A DNA stretch of 64,000 nt from Bacillus renqingensis (GTDB lineage Bacteria; Bacillota; Bacilli; Bacillales; Cytobacillaceae): positions 124,001-188,000 of the forward strand of contig NZ_JADDIU010000001.1 of NCBI RefSeq assembly GCF_016464375.1. Reading direction: 5' to 3'. The position numbers and the translations under genes are program-made. This document shows, piece after piece, positions 10,011 through 19,687 of the stretch. Every line of letters starts with the position of its first letter. Within the stretch, counting starts at the first letter, position 1. The notes under the pieces are model-generated. The model was not told the DNA's origin. It made no database searches and saw only the letters and a list, made by a program, of their open reading frames with translations.

Positions 10011-11936
10011 TTACATGACCCGTTTAAACATCTTCTCCATTTCGTAAATTGAATAATGGACGATGATTGGCCTGCCATGCGGGCATGTGAACGGATCGGA
10101 TGCTTTTCTTAAGTCATCAAGAAGCGCTTGGATTTCATCATTACGCAAATGGCGATTGGCCTTTATGGATCCCTTACAGCTCATCATGATGGCCGCTTCT
10201 TCACGCAATTTTTTAATATCTACCTTTTTCATCCCCAGCACCTGTTCTATCATCTCTTCAATAATTTGCTTTTCCTCACCCTTAGGGAACCATTGGGGAT
10301 GGGATCGAATGATGAAGCTGTTTACCCCGAATTCCTCAAGAAACACGCCAATCTTTTCCAGCTCGGAACGGTGCTCCATGATTTTTATATATTCATCCGT
10401 TGAATATTCAAAGGTTAATGGAACAAGCATTTCCTGCAATTCAGATGCTACTTGTCCAACCTTTTCGCGAAAGTATTCATACTTTAACCGTTCCTGGGCT
10501 GCATGCTGATCAATAATATATAAGCCATTTTCATTTTGGGCAAATATATAGGTTCCGTGCATTTGCCCAATTGGATACATGCGGGGTACCCGGCTCTCAT
10601 TTTGGGATTCTGGTTTATCTGCGCTTTGTTCAACTGCTGCAAAACTACCAACCATCTGATTACTAAATTGTTCACTATCCGCGGCATTCTCAATCTCTGA
10701 AGCACCATTGGCTTGAGGATAGGTAACATCCATACTTGCAGTAAATTCCGGCGTCGCTGTCTCTCTAAATACCGGTCTATGAGAAGTTTCGGAAAAAGTT
10801 GATTCCAATTTTGGCTGCTCCTCATGAAGGATAGAAGATGCCTTTTGGGCTGGCGGCTCTGTTTGCGACGTCCCTTCATTAAGTTCCAAAGCTGTCTGTT
10901 CAGCTTTTAAAGTTTCTTTTTTCACAGAAGAATACGATGTTGGAATCAAAATTTTAGATTTAAACACATTTTTTATAGTATTGGTGACCAGCACATTCAG
11001 TTCTGCTTCTTTACTGATCCGGACTTCCATTTTGGATGGGTGGACGTTCACATCGACGAGCAATGGATCCATCTCAATATTTATTAGGACAATCGGAAAA
11101 CGGCCAATCGGCAGGAGTGTATGGTATCCTTCCAAGATTGCTTTTACGAGCGGGTAGTTTTTGATAAACCTGCCATTTATCATGGTAGAAATATAATTTC
11201 GTGAAGCTCTTGTCACCTCTGGCATCGAGGCGAAGCCGGTGATTTTATAATCCAGCGATTCTCCAGAAATCGGGACAAGCTGCTTGGCAATACTCATCCC
11301 ATAAATGGCGGCAAGCACTTGCCGGACATCGCCGCTGCCGCTTGTTTGCAGCAGTTTACGTTCATTATGAATCAACCGAAATGCCACTTCAGGATGGGCA
11401 AGGGCAAGCCGGTTCACTACATCAGTAATATTTCCGAGTTCTGTGTGGATCGTCTTCATGTACTTCAAACGGGCCGGAGTGTTGTAAAACAAATCTGTGA
11501 TGGTAATATCCGTCCCCCGTCTGCTTGAGGCCTTTTCAAACGATACCACTTTACCACCTTCGATCACCACAAGATTTCCAGGTCCTTCTCCTGTGGAAGT
11601 CTTCATCTCAAGCCTTGAAACAGAGGCAATACTCGGAAGTGCTTCGCCGCGGAATCCAAGTGTGCGAATCCGGAATAAATCATTTTCATCCTTGATTTTA
11701 CTTGTTGCATGACGTTGAAATGCCAGCAGTACATCTTCCTCTTCAATTCCATTCCCATTATCGGTAACGCGGATTTTGGCAAGACCTGCTTCCTCTACTT
11801 CGATTTCAATCACAGTACTGCCGGCATCCAGCGCATTTTCAACAAGTTCTTTGACAACCGAGGCGGGGCGTTCGACTACCTCTCCCGCCGCAATTTTATT
11901 CGATAGGGCATTATCTAATTGGATAATCTTCCCCAT
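10011..11936 (-). CDS. mutL: MutL, mismatch repair endonuclease/ATPase
   Basis: A 641-aa protein. The N-terminal GHKL ATPase (about 1-330) carries the motifs [16 protein letters not shown] and [13 protein letters not shown] low-complexity Ser/Glu-rich linker runs from about 345 to 450. The C-terminal domain has the endonuclease motif [12 protein letters not shown], plus SCK and CPHGRPI zinc-site motifs, so this is a nicking MutL of the non-methyl-directed type. It nicks the daughter strand after MutS recognition. It begins 22 bases downstream of mutS and is presumably co-transcribed with it. Confidence 0.98.
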   Translation of the reverse strand: MGKIIQLDNALSNKIAAGEVVERPASVVKELVENALDAGSTVIEIEVEEAGLAKIRVTDNGNGIEEEDVLLAFQRHATSKIKDENDLFRIRTLGFRGEALPSIASVSRLEMKTSTGEGPGNLVVIEGGKVVSFEKASSRRGTDITITDLFYNTPARLKYMKTIHTELGNITDVVNRLALAHPEVAFRLIHNERKLLQTSGSGDVRQVLAAIYGMSIAKQLVPISGESLDYKITGFASMPEVTRASRNYISTMINGRFIKNYPLVKAILEGYHTLLPIGRFPIVLINIEMDPLLVDVNVHPSKMEVRISKEAELNVLVTNTIKNVFKSKILIPTSYSSVKKETLKAEQTALELNEGTSQTEPPAQKASSILHEEQPKLESTFSETSHRPVFRETATPEFTASMDVTYPQANGASEIENAADSEQFSNQMVGSFAAVEQSADKPESQNESRVPRMYPIGQMHGTYIFAQNENGLYIIDQHAAQERLKYEYFREKVGQVASELQEMLVPLTFEYSTDEYIKIMEHRSELEKIGVFLEEFGVNSFIIRSHPQWFPKGEEKQIIEEMIEQVLGMKKVDIKKLREEAAIMMSCKGSIKANRHLRNDEIQALLDDLRKASDPFTCPHGRPIIVHYSIYEMEKMFKRVM

Positions 11937-11958
11937 TTTTTCCGCCTCCCATCTATCT

Positions 11959-14586
11959 TCAGCCTTTTAGCTTTTTATGCAGCTCGTACAGCATGTTGAT
12001 CGCCTGGAGTGGTGTTATATCCAATAAATCAAGTTCGCGAATTTTTTCTAAAACCTTTTTTTCCTTTGAAGAAACTTCTGATTTCTTTATTTCTTTCGGC
12101 TCTTCAAAAAATGATAGCTGGGCAATCTGTTCTCCATATCGTTCTTCCTTCTCAGCCGCTGGCTCCATTTGTTTTTCTCTCTTTACGTCATGGACCGTCC
12201 CAGCAGCAGGCTCCTGCTCAAGGGCTGTTAATATTTCATTCGCCCGATCGATTAATTCTTGTGGCAGTTCTGCTAATTGAGCGACGTGGATTCCATAGCT
12301 CTTGTCAGCTGGTCCTTGTTTAATTTTATGTAGAAAAACAACCTTGCCATTATGCTCCACTGCACTAACATGAATATTTTTTAATTTATTAAGTTCCTCC
12401 TCTAGCACCGTCAGTTCATGATAATGGGTCGAAAATAATGTTTTGGCGCCAATCCGGTTATGAATATATTCGATAATTGCCTGCGCCAACGCCATGCCAT
12501 CATAGGTAGATGTCCCGCGCCCAATTTCATCAAATAGGATAAGACTGTTTTGTGAGGCATTGGCAATCGCATTTTTTGCTTCAAGCATTTCCACCATGAA
12601 CGTACTTTGCCCTGAAATCAAATCATCTGCTGCGCCAATCCTGGTAAACACTTGATCAAAGACTGGCAAGACGGCTTCTGATGCCGGTACATAACAACCG
12701 ATTTGGGCTAGAATAGCGGTCAAGGCAATTTGCCGCATATACGTACTTTTACCTGACATATTCGGTCCTGTAATCAACAGAATTTCACGATCACTGTCCA
12801 TGTAACAATCATTTGGTACGTATTCCTGTGAGTTTAACACCTTTTCAACAACTGGATGACGGCCTTCCTTTAGTACAACACGACGTTCCTCCCCAAATTG
12901 CGGCCTAACATAGCGGCGGTCTTCACTCACCTGGGCAAAGCATTGCAGGACATCAAGCTCGCTGACTGTTTTCGCTAAAGCCTGCAGGCGTGGAATATAT
13001 TCCTTCACAATTTCACGGATTTCCACAAATAATTCGTATTCCAGTTCGCCGATTTTTTCTTCTGCTTGTAAAATTAATGATTCTTTTTCCTTTAATTCTG
13101 GAGTTATAAAGCGTTCGGCATTCGTCAATGTTTGCTTTCGTTCATAGCGGCCTTCCTCCAATAGATGAAGGTTGGCCCTTGTTACCTCAATATAATAGCC
13201 AAATACCCGATTATAACCGACCTTTAGTGACTTAATTCCAGTCTTCTCTCGTTCTTCGCGCTCAAGCTGGGCAATCCATGTTTTTCCGTTACGGCTGGCA
13301 TCGCGATATTGGTCGAGCTGTTCATTATAACCGTCACAAATGATGTTTCCCTCTTTTAACGAAAGCGGAGGATTCTCGACAATCGCCTGCTCTAACAAGT
13401 CAGTGACTTCTTCACAGGGATCCAAACGTCCGGTAATCTGATCCATTTCTTCATTCTGCATACCCTGCAGGATTTGTTTTATAAAAGGCACCTGCATTAA
13501 CGAACGTTTTAATTGCACTAAATCACGGGCATTCACATTACCAAAGGCAACTCGTCCTGCTAAACGCTCTAAGTCGTAAACTTCTTTTAATTTTTCCCGC
13601 AGCTCTTGGCGTTCAAAATAATGATTCATGAACACACCCACAAGCTTGTGGCGGTGCTCAATTTCCTTACGATCGATTAATGGCCGGTCAATCCAAGCCT
13701 TTAGCATTCTGCCGCCCATGGCGGTTATCGTTTCATCTAACAGCCATAATAAAGATCCTTTCTTCCCTTTAGAGCGGATCGTTTCGGTTAGTTCAAGGTT
13801 TCGTTTCGAATGGTAATCAATTTTCATATATTGATGAATTTGATAGGTCACAACAGGCTGAAGATGATCAAGGCTTCTTTTTTGTGAACGATACAAATAG
13901 TTGAACAACCTCGCTATTGTCCGTTTTAATTTTTCCTGGTGAATTCCTTCTAAAAGATAAGCAAATTGCTTTTCTATTGAACTATTATCTTCAAACGAAA
14001 TGGCTAACACATCGCGCTCACGCATTTTCTTTTGAAGCTCTCCATCAAAATCGCTGGCAACTACAACTTCCTTCGCTCCCAATACAGCAAGTTCGTTCAA
14101 CACCTCATCAAAATTAGCTGAGAGCAGTGTAACTTTGTTCTCACCGGTTGAAATATCTGTATAAGCTACACCATATGTTTGATCATCAAATGCCGTTATA
14201 GAAGCAATATAATTGTTTTCTTTATCAGCGAGGCCTTTCCCTTCCATCATCGTTCCTGGTGTGATTAATTGGACAACTTCCCGTTTGACCATACCTTTCG
14301 TTTGTTTTGGATCTTCCATTTGCTCGCATATCGCCACTTTATATCCTTTGGAAATCAGCTGTTCAATATAATTAGCTGCCGAATGGTATGGAACACCGCA
14401 CATCGGAATCCGTTCTTCCCCCCCCCCATCACGGCTTGTTAGGGTAATTTCTAATTCCTGTGATGCTTGGATTGCATCGTCAAAAAACATTTCGTAAAAA
14501 TCTCCAAGGCGAAAAAATAAAAAGGCATCTTGATAATCTGCCTTGATTGTTAAATATTGTTGTATCATTGGCGTGTAAGCTGCCAT
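11959..14586 (-). CDS. mutS: MutS, DNA mismatch recognition ATPase
   Basis: An 875-aa MutS1. The mismatch-reading Phe-x-Glu is in [10 protein letters not shown] (about residues 26-35). The C-terminal ATPase has Walker [11 protein letters not shown], Walker [13 protein letters not shown] and FSTHYHEL. The start is the ATG at 14586, five bases after GGAGGG; ATGs at 14604 and 14589 are in frame but worse placed. Codons 54-57 (GGG GGG GGG GAA) form a run of ten G on the coding strand (14418-14427), a possible slippage site inside a mismatch repair gene. In B. subtilis cotE is next to mutS; here about 7.5 kb of other genes intervene. Confidence 0.98.
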   Translation of the reverse strand: MAAYTPMIQQYLTIKADYQDAFLFFRLGDFYEMFFDDAIQASQELEITLTSRDGGGEERIPMCGVPYHSAANYIEQLISKGYKVAICEQMEDPKQTKGMVKREVVQLITPGTMMEGKGLADKENNYIASITAFDDQTYGVAYTDISTGENKVTLLSANFDEVLNELAVLGAKEVVVASDFDGELQKKMRERDVLAISFEDNSSIEKQFAYLLEGIHQEKLKRTIARLFNYLYRSQKRSLDHLQPVVTYQIHQYMKIDYHSKRNLELTETIRSKGKKGSLLWLLDETITAMGGRMLKAWIDRPLIDRKEIEHRHKLVGVFMNHYFERQELREKLKEVYDLERLAGRVAFGNVNARDLVQLKRSLMQVPFIKQILQGMQNEEMDQITGRLDPCEEVTDLLEQAIVENPPLSLKEGNIICDGYNEQLDQYRDASRNGKTWIAQLEREEREKTGIKSLKVGYNRVFGYYIEVTRANLHLLEEGRYERKQTLTNAERFITPELKEKESLILQAEEKIGELEYELFVEIREIVKEYIPRLQALAKTVSELDVLQCFAQVSEDRRYVRPQFGEERRVVLKEGRHPVVEKVLNSQEYVPNDCYMDSDREILLITGPNMSGKSTYMRQIALTAILAQIGCYVPASEAVLPVFDQVFTRIGAADDLISGQSTFMVEMLEAKNAIANASQNSLILFDEIGRGTSTYDGMALAQAIIEYIHNRIGAKTLFSTHYHELTVLEEELNKLKNIHVSAVEHNGKVVFLHKIKQGPADKSYGIHVAQLAELPQELIDRANEILTALEQEPAAGTVHDVKREKQMEPAAEKEERYGEQIAQLSFFEEPKEIKKSEVSSKEKKVLEKIRELDLLDITPLQAINMLYELHKKLKG

Positions 14587-14727
14587 CATGACCCTCCACT
14601 GCAATTCATTCTTCGAGTATCTTCGACAAACTATTATAACATAAACTCGGCTGACTTTATTAGGATAAAAAATCTTCTATCCATTCATAAGCAGGTGGAA
14701 CTAAAAAGATGGAAGTTTGTGTCGTAA

Positions 14728-14985
14728 TATTCAGTTGTAAAATTGTTTGTGTTTTTAAATGTGTTACTGCCCCTGATTATGTTTATCAATAAGATGGTGA
14801 ACGGAAATTAGATGTTTTTAAGTCGTAAACCAGATAGCACCAGTTTGTTGGACTATTTAGGACCTTACCCTTATTATATTTTTTCGATGGAAGGACTGCT
14901 TATTTGCTTAAGTTTATTGGTTTGGCTCATCTTCCGTGTTAAAATGAGGAACGGAGAAGATCGATCTAAGTATTTTTCAAATTGA
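14728..14985 (+). pseudogene. Remnant of a YwaF/TIGR02206-type membrane protein
   Basis: Reading through in one frame gives about 85 codons that resemble the C-terminal end of the YwaF family. Two hydrophobic stretches (FVFLNVLLPLIMFI and IFSMEGLLICLSLLVWLIF) flank MFLSRKPDSTSLLDYLGPYP, which resembles the family's RKP...SLLD.LGPWPWY motif. The frame has an internal TAG just before the ATG at 14812, apparently where the family has a Tyr codon, and there is no N-terminal part: a TAA precedes it at 14725. The last 57 codons form a short open frame, but no ribosome binding site is seen. The family assignment is from memory of the motif. Confidence 0.55.
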
Positions 14986-15042
14986 TCATTTTTATTTGAC
15001 CTTTTATGGATTACAAATTATAATAGATATCGTTCCTTAATT

Positions 15043-15069
15043 GTCCTAGTAGCTCAGCAGGATAGAGCA
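15043..15069 (+). repeat. tRNA-Arg 5' half, duplicated fragment
   Basis: The 27 bases from GTCCTAGTAGCTC to GATAGAGCA are identical to the first 27 of the intact tRNA at 15196 (acceptor strand and D arm). Then follows CGTTCGAATA, which resembles a T loop, so the anticodon arm seems deleted. It cannot fold as a functional tRNA. Confidence 0.75.
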
Positions 15070-15195
15070 CGTTCGAATATGCTACCGTGAATTCTGCTTC
15101 AGCGTACTGATCGAACCGCTGCTTGAATTAGCTTTCTGAGATCAGGACGACAGTTACTAAGTGTGAGTGATTGACAAAGTAAACAACTCTAAATT

Positions 15196-15269
15196 TGTCC
15201 TAGTAGCTCAGCAGGATAGAGCAACAGTTTCCTAAACTGTAGGTCGGAGGTTCGAATCCTCTCTGGGAC
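15196..15269 (+). tRNA. tRNA-Arg (anticodon CCU)
   Basis: A complete cloverleaf. The acceptor GTCCTAG pairs with CTGGGAC (one G-U), the D arm is GCTCAGCAGGATAGAGC, the anticodon stem is ACAGT/ACTGT around loop TTCCTAA giving CCT, and the T arm is GGAGGTTCGAATCCTC. The discriminator base is G; CCA is not encoded. It reads AGG codons. It sits at the edge of a segment that breaks the usual mutS-cotE neighbourhood. Confidence 0.95.
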
Positions 15270-15282
15270 GCTAAAAGCCAAT

Positions 15283-15355
15283 AAACACTGATATTATCGT
15301 ATTTCTGTCGGATTTTACTTTCCGGTAAGAAGTCCTTAATATTGGTGTTTTTTTA
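15283..15355 (+). terminator. tRNA-Arg terminator
   Basis: AACACTGATATTA (15283-15295) pairs over 13 bases, with two G-U pairs, with TAATATTGGTGTT (15338-15350), followed by TTTTT. The loop is long but contains a second small hairpin. Confidence 0.65.
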
Positions 15356-15409
15356 TGTGACTGTAGGACTTATTAAAAATGCATATAGGACACTTCAGAC
15401 CTCATAAAA

Positions 15410-15434
15410 GGAGGATTTGAATCTCTCTGGGACG
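15410..15434 (+). repeat. tRNA-Arg 3' half, diverged fragment
   Basis: GGAGGATTTGAATC-TCTCTGGGACG resembles the T arm and acceptor end of the tRNA (GGAGGTTCGAATCCTCTCTGGGACG) with a few changes. It is about 165 bases downstream and looks like a displaced attachment-site or duplication remnant. Confidence 0.65.
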
Positions 15435-15542
15435 TTTAATCCAATCCTTTTGATTTTTAAAAAAGTTTATTCCTTTTCATATTGTGTGTAAAGATTCAAA
15501 CCATTATGATATATTCAGCTTATATATAAAAATATCAATAAT

Positions 15543-15576
15543 GGACTACAACAATAGCTGAGGTAGTCCTATTTTT
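15543..15576 (+). terminator. Hairpin with T run upstream of the sensor kinase gene
   Basis: GGACTAC (15543-15549) and GTAGTCC (15563-15569) pair and are followed by TATTTTT. It may end transcription from the tRNA side or act as a leader hairpin for the kinase gene 25 bases on. Confidence 0.6.
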
Positions 15577-15600
15577 ATCTTACATAGAAAGTAGGCTTGT

Positions 15601-16740
15601 TTGTTGATGGAAATAAATATACAAACCGGTAATGAGCATAAAAAAATAGGTCAATATTTACTAGAGAATAAAGAAAAATTTATACACTTTTGGGAAGAAC
15701 AAATCATTGTACACCATCACAAAGATAATAAAGAACTGATCATACAAAACGGTTATTTGATGTACGAAGTCGTAGTCAATTCTATTCTTCATGAATTCTC
15801 CGAACAGGAAATTAAGTCACTGGCTTATAAAGTAGCTCAGGAACGGGCCGATGCTAACGTCAATATTGGCGAGTTTGTTTATAATATCAATCTGGGAAGG
15901 AGTATCATTATTAAATATGTTAACCTCTCTGGCATCACGGCAGAAGAGTTGCATCCGGTCTTTGAATTAATCAACAAACAGTTCGATTTATTCTGTTATT
16001 ATGCAGTATCAAGATACACGGAAATAATCAATACGAAACTGCAAGAAAAGAGTTTATTTATTACTCAAACACATAAGGATAGATTGGCGATTCTTGGACA
16101 AATGTCCTCCAGCTTTGTTCATGAATTTCGAAACCCGCTTACATCCGTTATGGGATTTATAAAACTATTAAATCACGATTATCCTAATCTGCCTTACTTA
16201 GATGTGATTAGCAAAGAATTGGAAGAGCTAAAGTTTAGAATTACTCAGTTCCTCCATACATCCAAGATGGACACGCTGGTTGAAAGCAAGTATGAAGAGA
16301 TTACGATTCATTTATTAATCGAAGAAGTCATTGATTTCTTATATCCAAGTATTGTCGATAGAAATATCCGGGTGATTCCCAATATTAATGAGGAAATTAA
16401 AGTAAATGGCGATTGCAATGAGTTAAAACAAGTTTTTCTAAACCTGCTCATGAATGCAATTGACGCTGTAACTGATGAGGAAAATGTTAGGGAAATTAAG
16501 ATTGATACTATTTTAGAGAATCATTTAGTCAAGATTCGTATCTCCAATAATGGTCCGACCATAAATCCAGAAGCCATTCCTTATCTTTTCGAACCATTTT
16601 TCACTACAAAGAAACTCGGTACTGGAATAGGCTTATTCGTTTGTAAGAATATCGTAGAGAAATATCTTGGTCAAATCACTTGCATTTCCAATGATCATGT
16701 AACAACCTTTCAAATCACGTTACCAATCAAAAATAATTAA
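15601..16740 (+). CDS. Sensor histidine kinase, sporulation-kinase type
   Basis: A 379-aa soluble histidine kinase. Residues 10-145 form an alpha-helical sensor region resembling the HisK_N domain of Bacillus sporulation kinases. The dimerisation helix has SFVHEFRNPLTS with the phosphorylated His at 174. The catalytic domain has the N box NLLMNAIDAV, the F box FEPFFTTK and the G box GTGIGLF. No membrane segment is seen. No response regulator is adjacent, which is usual for kinases feeding the Spo0F/Spo0A phosphorelay; that role is inferred. The start is ambiguous between TTG 15601, TTG 15604 and ATG 15607, all downstream of AGTAGG. Confidence 0.85.
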   Translation: MLMEINIQTGNEHKKIGQYLLENKEKFIHFWEEQIIVHHHKDNKELIIQNGYLMYEVVVNSILHEFSEQEIKSLAYKVAQERADANVNIGEFVYNINLGRSIIIKYVNLSGITAEELHPVFELINKQFDLFCYYAVSRYTEIINTKLQEKSLFITQTHKDRLAILGQMSSSFVHEFRNPLTSVMGFIKLLNHDYPNLPYLDVISKELEELKFRITQFLHTSKMDTLVESKYEEITIHLLIEEVIDFLYPSIVDRNIRVIPNINEEIKVNGDCNELKQVFLNLLMNAIDAVTDEENVREIKIDTILENHLVKIRISNNGPTINPEAIPYLFEPFFTTKKLGTGIGLFVCKNIVEKYLGQITCISNDHVTTFQITLPIKNN

Positions 16741-16942
16741 TATACAGTACTCATTTTAGTACGTCTATCTATGTTTGTCCGAGGTGTATGGGCATCCGAT
16801 TCACCTCCTTTAAAAACAGTTCGGATTTAGCTTTTACCCATTTTCATACTTTTCCTACACTTTAGATCGGGGGTTTCGTATACTCCATTATCTTTCATCA
16901 CACCTGTATTGATTGTATACCCCCCATTTCAAGTCCTCCTTT

Positions 16943-17269
16943 TTATTGACGTGGTGCAAACAGCATGACCAAAGCACCTATTAAACAGATTCCTGCACCA
17001 ATCCAATCATATAAATCAGGTGTTTTTTTATCAATCCACCATCCCCATAGAACGGATAGAACGATAAAAACTCCACCATAAGCAGCATATACCCTTCCAA
17101 ACGATGGAAATGCTTGAAATGTTGCTATTATGCCGTATATTACCAGAGTTACTCCCCCAAAAATTCCCCAATAAAATGGCTTTCCCTCTCTTAGCCATAA
17201 CCAGACGAGATAGCCTCCACCAACCTCGGCAAGTCCCGCTAGGATAAATAATATAATTGCCTTAATCAT
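16943..17269 (-). CDS. YnfA-family small membrane protein (UPF0060)
   Basis: A 108-aa, very hydrophobic protein with four predicted membrane segments and the family signature [18 protein letters not shown] near the N-terminus and [11 protein letters not shown] in the middle. The family has the fold of small multidrug-resistance-like exporters, but its function is not settled. A single gene on the minus strand within the accessory segment. The 200-base gap to its right and the 150-base gap to its left show no further coding sequence. Confidence 0.9.
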   Translation of the reverse strand: MIKAIILFILAGLAEVGGGYLVWLWLREGKPFYWGIFGGVTLVIYGIIATFQAFPSFGRVYAAYGGVFIVLSVLWGWWIDKKTPDLYDWIGAGICLIGALVMLFAPRQ

Positions 17270-17416
17270 TTAATGCACACCTTTGTAATAAGCTTGATTT
17301 TACAATAGTAAAAGTAATTCATCAATAATTGAACCCATACTTGTGGCAACAATTGTGTTGTCCTCATCCCATGACCGATATTGATGGTTGTACCAAACCA
17401 AGCCTGAGTTTTGGTT

Positions 17417-17977
17417 TTATATTTTATAAAGTTCGCTTAATTTATCCTTTGACATAAACAAATAACTAGGGTGAGAGTGGGTAAATATTTTTTTTAGAGA
17501 GGGATCACTTGTCGATAATATGGTAATGGGCAGACATGTTACCCACTTCAGCCATTTATATACCGGATGAGAAATAGAAAAAACCTCAAATCCTAGACGT
17601 TGGCTCCCTTTGTATAGGGTGGTAATACCAATTATTCCTTTTATATCGTTTTCGTATTTATGATTTCGTATATACTTCTCCACCCCAGGTAATGATCTTT
17701 TTACATCTTGGTAAATGATTTTGGCTTTTTTGATTTCGCTTTGAATTTGAATTAACTCAGATAAAAGCCTTACATTATGTAAATGAATTTTTACGAGTAA
17801 ATCATTTTTTTTGATATAAGTGCCGTCAGTCAGGATTATCTCCCTTCCCTTATATCGTGTTAGGCGGACCCTGAAAATATTCTTTGCCGTTTCAGTATGA
17901 TGAAGATAAGTAAGTCGGGTAAACCTATAATAGATCGGATCAATGATGTTCCAAACTGATAAAAAATATTGCCTCAT
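17417..17977 (-). CDS. YkoP-like protein of unknown function
   Basis: A 186-aa basic protein, beginning MRQYFLSVWNIIDPIYYRFTRL, with the conserved-looking segments FRVRLTRYKGREIILTDGT, KIHLHNVRLLSE and IKGIIGITTLYKGSQRLGF. This resembles B. subtilis YkoP, a protein found near or fused to polysaccharide deacetylases, as far as I recall the sequence. No signal peptide is evident. Two residue clusters (HLHN and a C-terminal SHPSYLFMSKDKL) may be functional. No function can be given. Confidence 0.6.
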   Translation of the reverse strand: MRQYFLSVWNIIDPIYYRFTRLTYLHHTETAKNIFRVRLTRYKGREIILTDGTYIKKNDLLVKIHLHNVRLLSELIQIQSEIKKAKIIYQDVKRSLPGVEKYIRNHKYENDIKGIIGITTLYKGSQRLGFEVFSISHPVYKWLKWVTCLPITILSTSDPSLKKIFTHSHPSYLFMSKDKLSELYKI

Positions 17978-18197
17978 GTCGTTCCATCCTTTAATTTAAT
18001 TTCTAAGAACACTAATTCCTTATATATATTTTCCTTTCTATAGGACTATATAATGACTTCTAACTCAAAGTTCATTACCAATTATTAGCATTAGATTGAA
18101 ATTTAAAAAACGGAAGTGTGGAACAAGTTATCAGGTTATCTAATATAATAAAACAGCTAATGATTATTTTAATGGCCCAAATTTAAGGAGTGGTTAT

Positions 18198-19640
18198 ATG
18201 GGAGCCATTAACGGGAAAGAATTTATTGAACGAATTAACCGGCTTCGTGCTAATATTTGGCTTGATGGAAAAAAGATAAATGGAAAGATTTCCGAACATC
18301 CAGCATTTAAAGGCCTTCTCCAAACCAAAGCATCGCTTTATGATTTACAGTATGATCCAAACCTCCAAAACAAACTAACCTACCTTTCCTCTGAGACAGG
18401 AGAACCGATTGGGCTTTCCTATTTACAGCCCAAAACACTTAAGGATTTAATAAAAAGACGAACAATGATGGAAATTTGGGCAAAGCACACACACGGGATG
18501 ATGGGAAGAAGCCCTGATTATATGAATTCAGTTGTAATGGCCTTTGCCTCTTCAGCACCCCTACTAGATGGGAGAGAAAACTGTTTCCCGGAAAATATTC
18601 AATGCCTTTATGAAAGAGCTAAGAAAAACGATCTTTCTTTTACGCATACATTTATCACTCCCCAGGTGAACCGCTCACAGCTCAACATTGATTTTTCAAA
18701 GGAACCAATTTCCGCAAGAATCATCGACAAAAATGACCATGGGATTATCGTGAATGGTGCCCGCCTCTTAGCAACACAAGGAGGGCTAACGGATGAAGTA
18801 CTGGTTTATGCAGCAGGGGGAGTGTATACAGAAGCAGATGCCTACGCTTTTTCTATTCCTACCGATACAAAAGGGTTAAAGTTTATTTGCCGGGAATCAT
18901 TTGTTGGCGGTAATTCTTCGTACAATTACCCGCTTAGCTCGCGCTATGAAGAAATGGACACCATTTTAGTCTTCGATCATGTATTGGTTCCATGGGAGCG
19001 AGTCTTTTTTTACGATAATACGGATGCGGCAAATGAATTTATCCAGCAAAGCTCTTTCCATCACTATGCCACCCATCAAGCGGTCACAAGACAAATTGCA
19101 AAAACAGAGTTCATTTTAGGGGTAGCTGGGCTGCTAGTCGAGACGATCAATGTAAGTACTTATCAGCATGTTCAGGCAAAATTATCCGAGATTATTATTG
19201 GGCTCGAAACGATGAAGGCCTTACTAGTCAAATCGGAGATAGAAGCGGAATTAGATCAATGGGGATATTTGAGACCAAACATAACCCCGCTTCAAGTTGC
19301 TACTAATATTTTCCCAAGAATTTATCCACGGTTCAGTGAAATTATCCAATTAGTAGGTGCAAGCGGAATGGTCACATTACCAACCGAGGAAGACTTTAAA
19401 TCCGCTCTTCGGACAGATTTAGACAAATACCTACAGGGTGCTTCCAGACCTGCTGAAGAACGGGTGAAAATTTTCCGCCTAGCGTGGGAACTGACGATGA
19501 GTTCATTCGGCACTAGGCAAACTCAATATGAACGTTATTTTTTCGGAGACCCCATCAGGCTATCCAGCCTTCTATATAAAACTTATTCAATCGATAAACC
19601 TATTATGCAGGTCACAAATTTTTTAGAAATAGATAAATGA
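18198..19640 (+). CDS. HpaB-family flavin-dependent aromatic hydroxylase, oxygenase component
   Basis: A 480-aa member of the 4-hydroxyphenylacetate 3-monooxygenase large-component family, which uses free reduced FAD and oxygen to hydroxylate phenols. Family blocks are visible: HTHGMMGRSPDYMNSVV near residue 95, THTFITPQVNRS, NGARLLATQGGLTDEVLVY, FDHVLVPWERVFFY and ASRPAEERVKIFRLAWEL near 415-435. The ATG has AAGGAGTG upstream. A reductase of the HpaC type lies at 20593-21063 on the other strand, beyond an ABC ATPase gene, so the two are not an operon. The substrate is unknown. The stop abuts a 49-nt palindrome. Confidence 0.9.
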   Translation: MGAINGKEFIERINRLRANIWLDGKKINGKISEHPAFKGLLQTKASLYDLQYDPNLQNKLTYLSSETGEPIGLSYLQPKTLKDLIKRRTMMEIWAKHTHGMMGRSPDYMNSVVMAFASSAPLLDGRENCFPENIQCLYERAKKNDLSFTHTFITPQVNRSQLNIDFSKEPISARIIDKNDHGIIVNGARLLATQGGLTDEVLVYAAGGVYTEADAYAFSIPTDTKGLKFICRESFVGGNSSYNYPLSSRYEEMDTILVFDHVLVPWERVFFYDNTDAANEFIQQSSFHHYATHQAVTRQIAKTEFILGVAGLLVETINVSTYQHVQAKLSEIIIGLETMKALLVKSEIEAELDQWGYLRPNITPLQVATNIFPRIYPRFSEIIQLVGASGMVTLPTEEDFKSALRTDLDKYLQGASRPAEERVKIFRLAWELTMSSFGTRQTQYERYFFGDPIRLSSLLYKTYSIDKPIMQVTNFLEIDK

Positions 19641-19687
19641 CGGTGTCAGGCACCATGTGAAATTTTCACATGGTGCCTGACACCGTC
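19639..19687. repeat. Palindromic repeat family B, 49-nt perfect copy
   Basis: The sequence is its own reverse complement around one central base; each arm contains GGTGTCAGGCACCATGTGAA. It sits between the convergent hpaB-like and ylmA-like genes, overlaps the hpaB stop by two bases and supplies the stop codon of the ylmA-like gene. A related half copy is at 28817-28847. It would form a very stable hairpin and could act as a bidirectional terminator. Confidence 0.9.

Noticed and set aside
15043-15130. A second tRNA gene upstream of tRNA-Arg
   Set aside because: Only the acceptor 5' strand and D arm are present; no anticodon arm or matching acceptor 3' strand follows.
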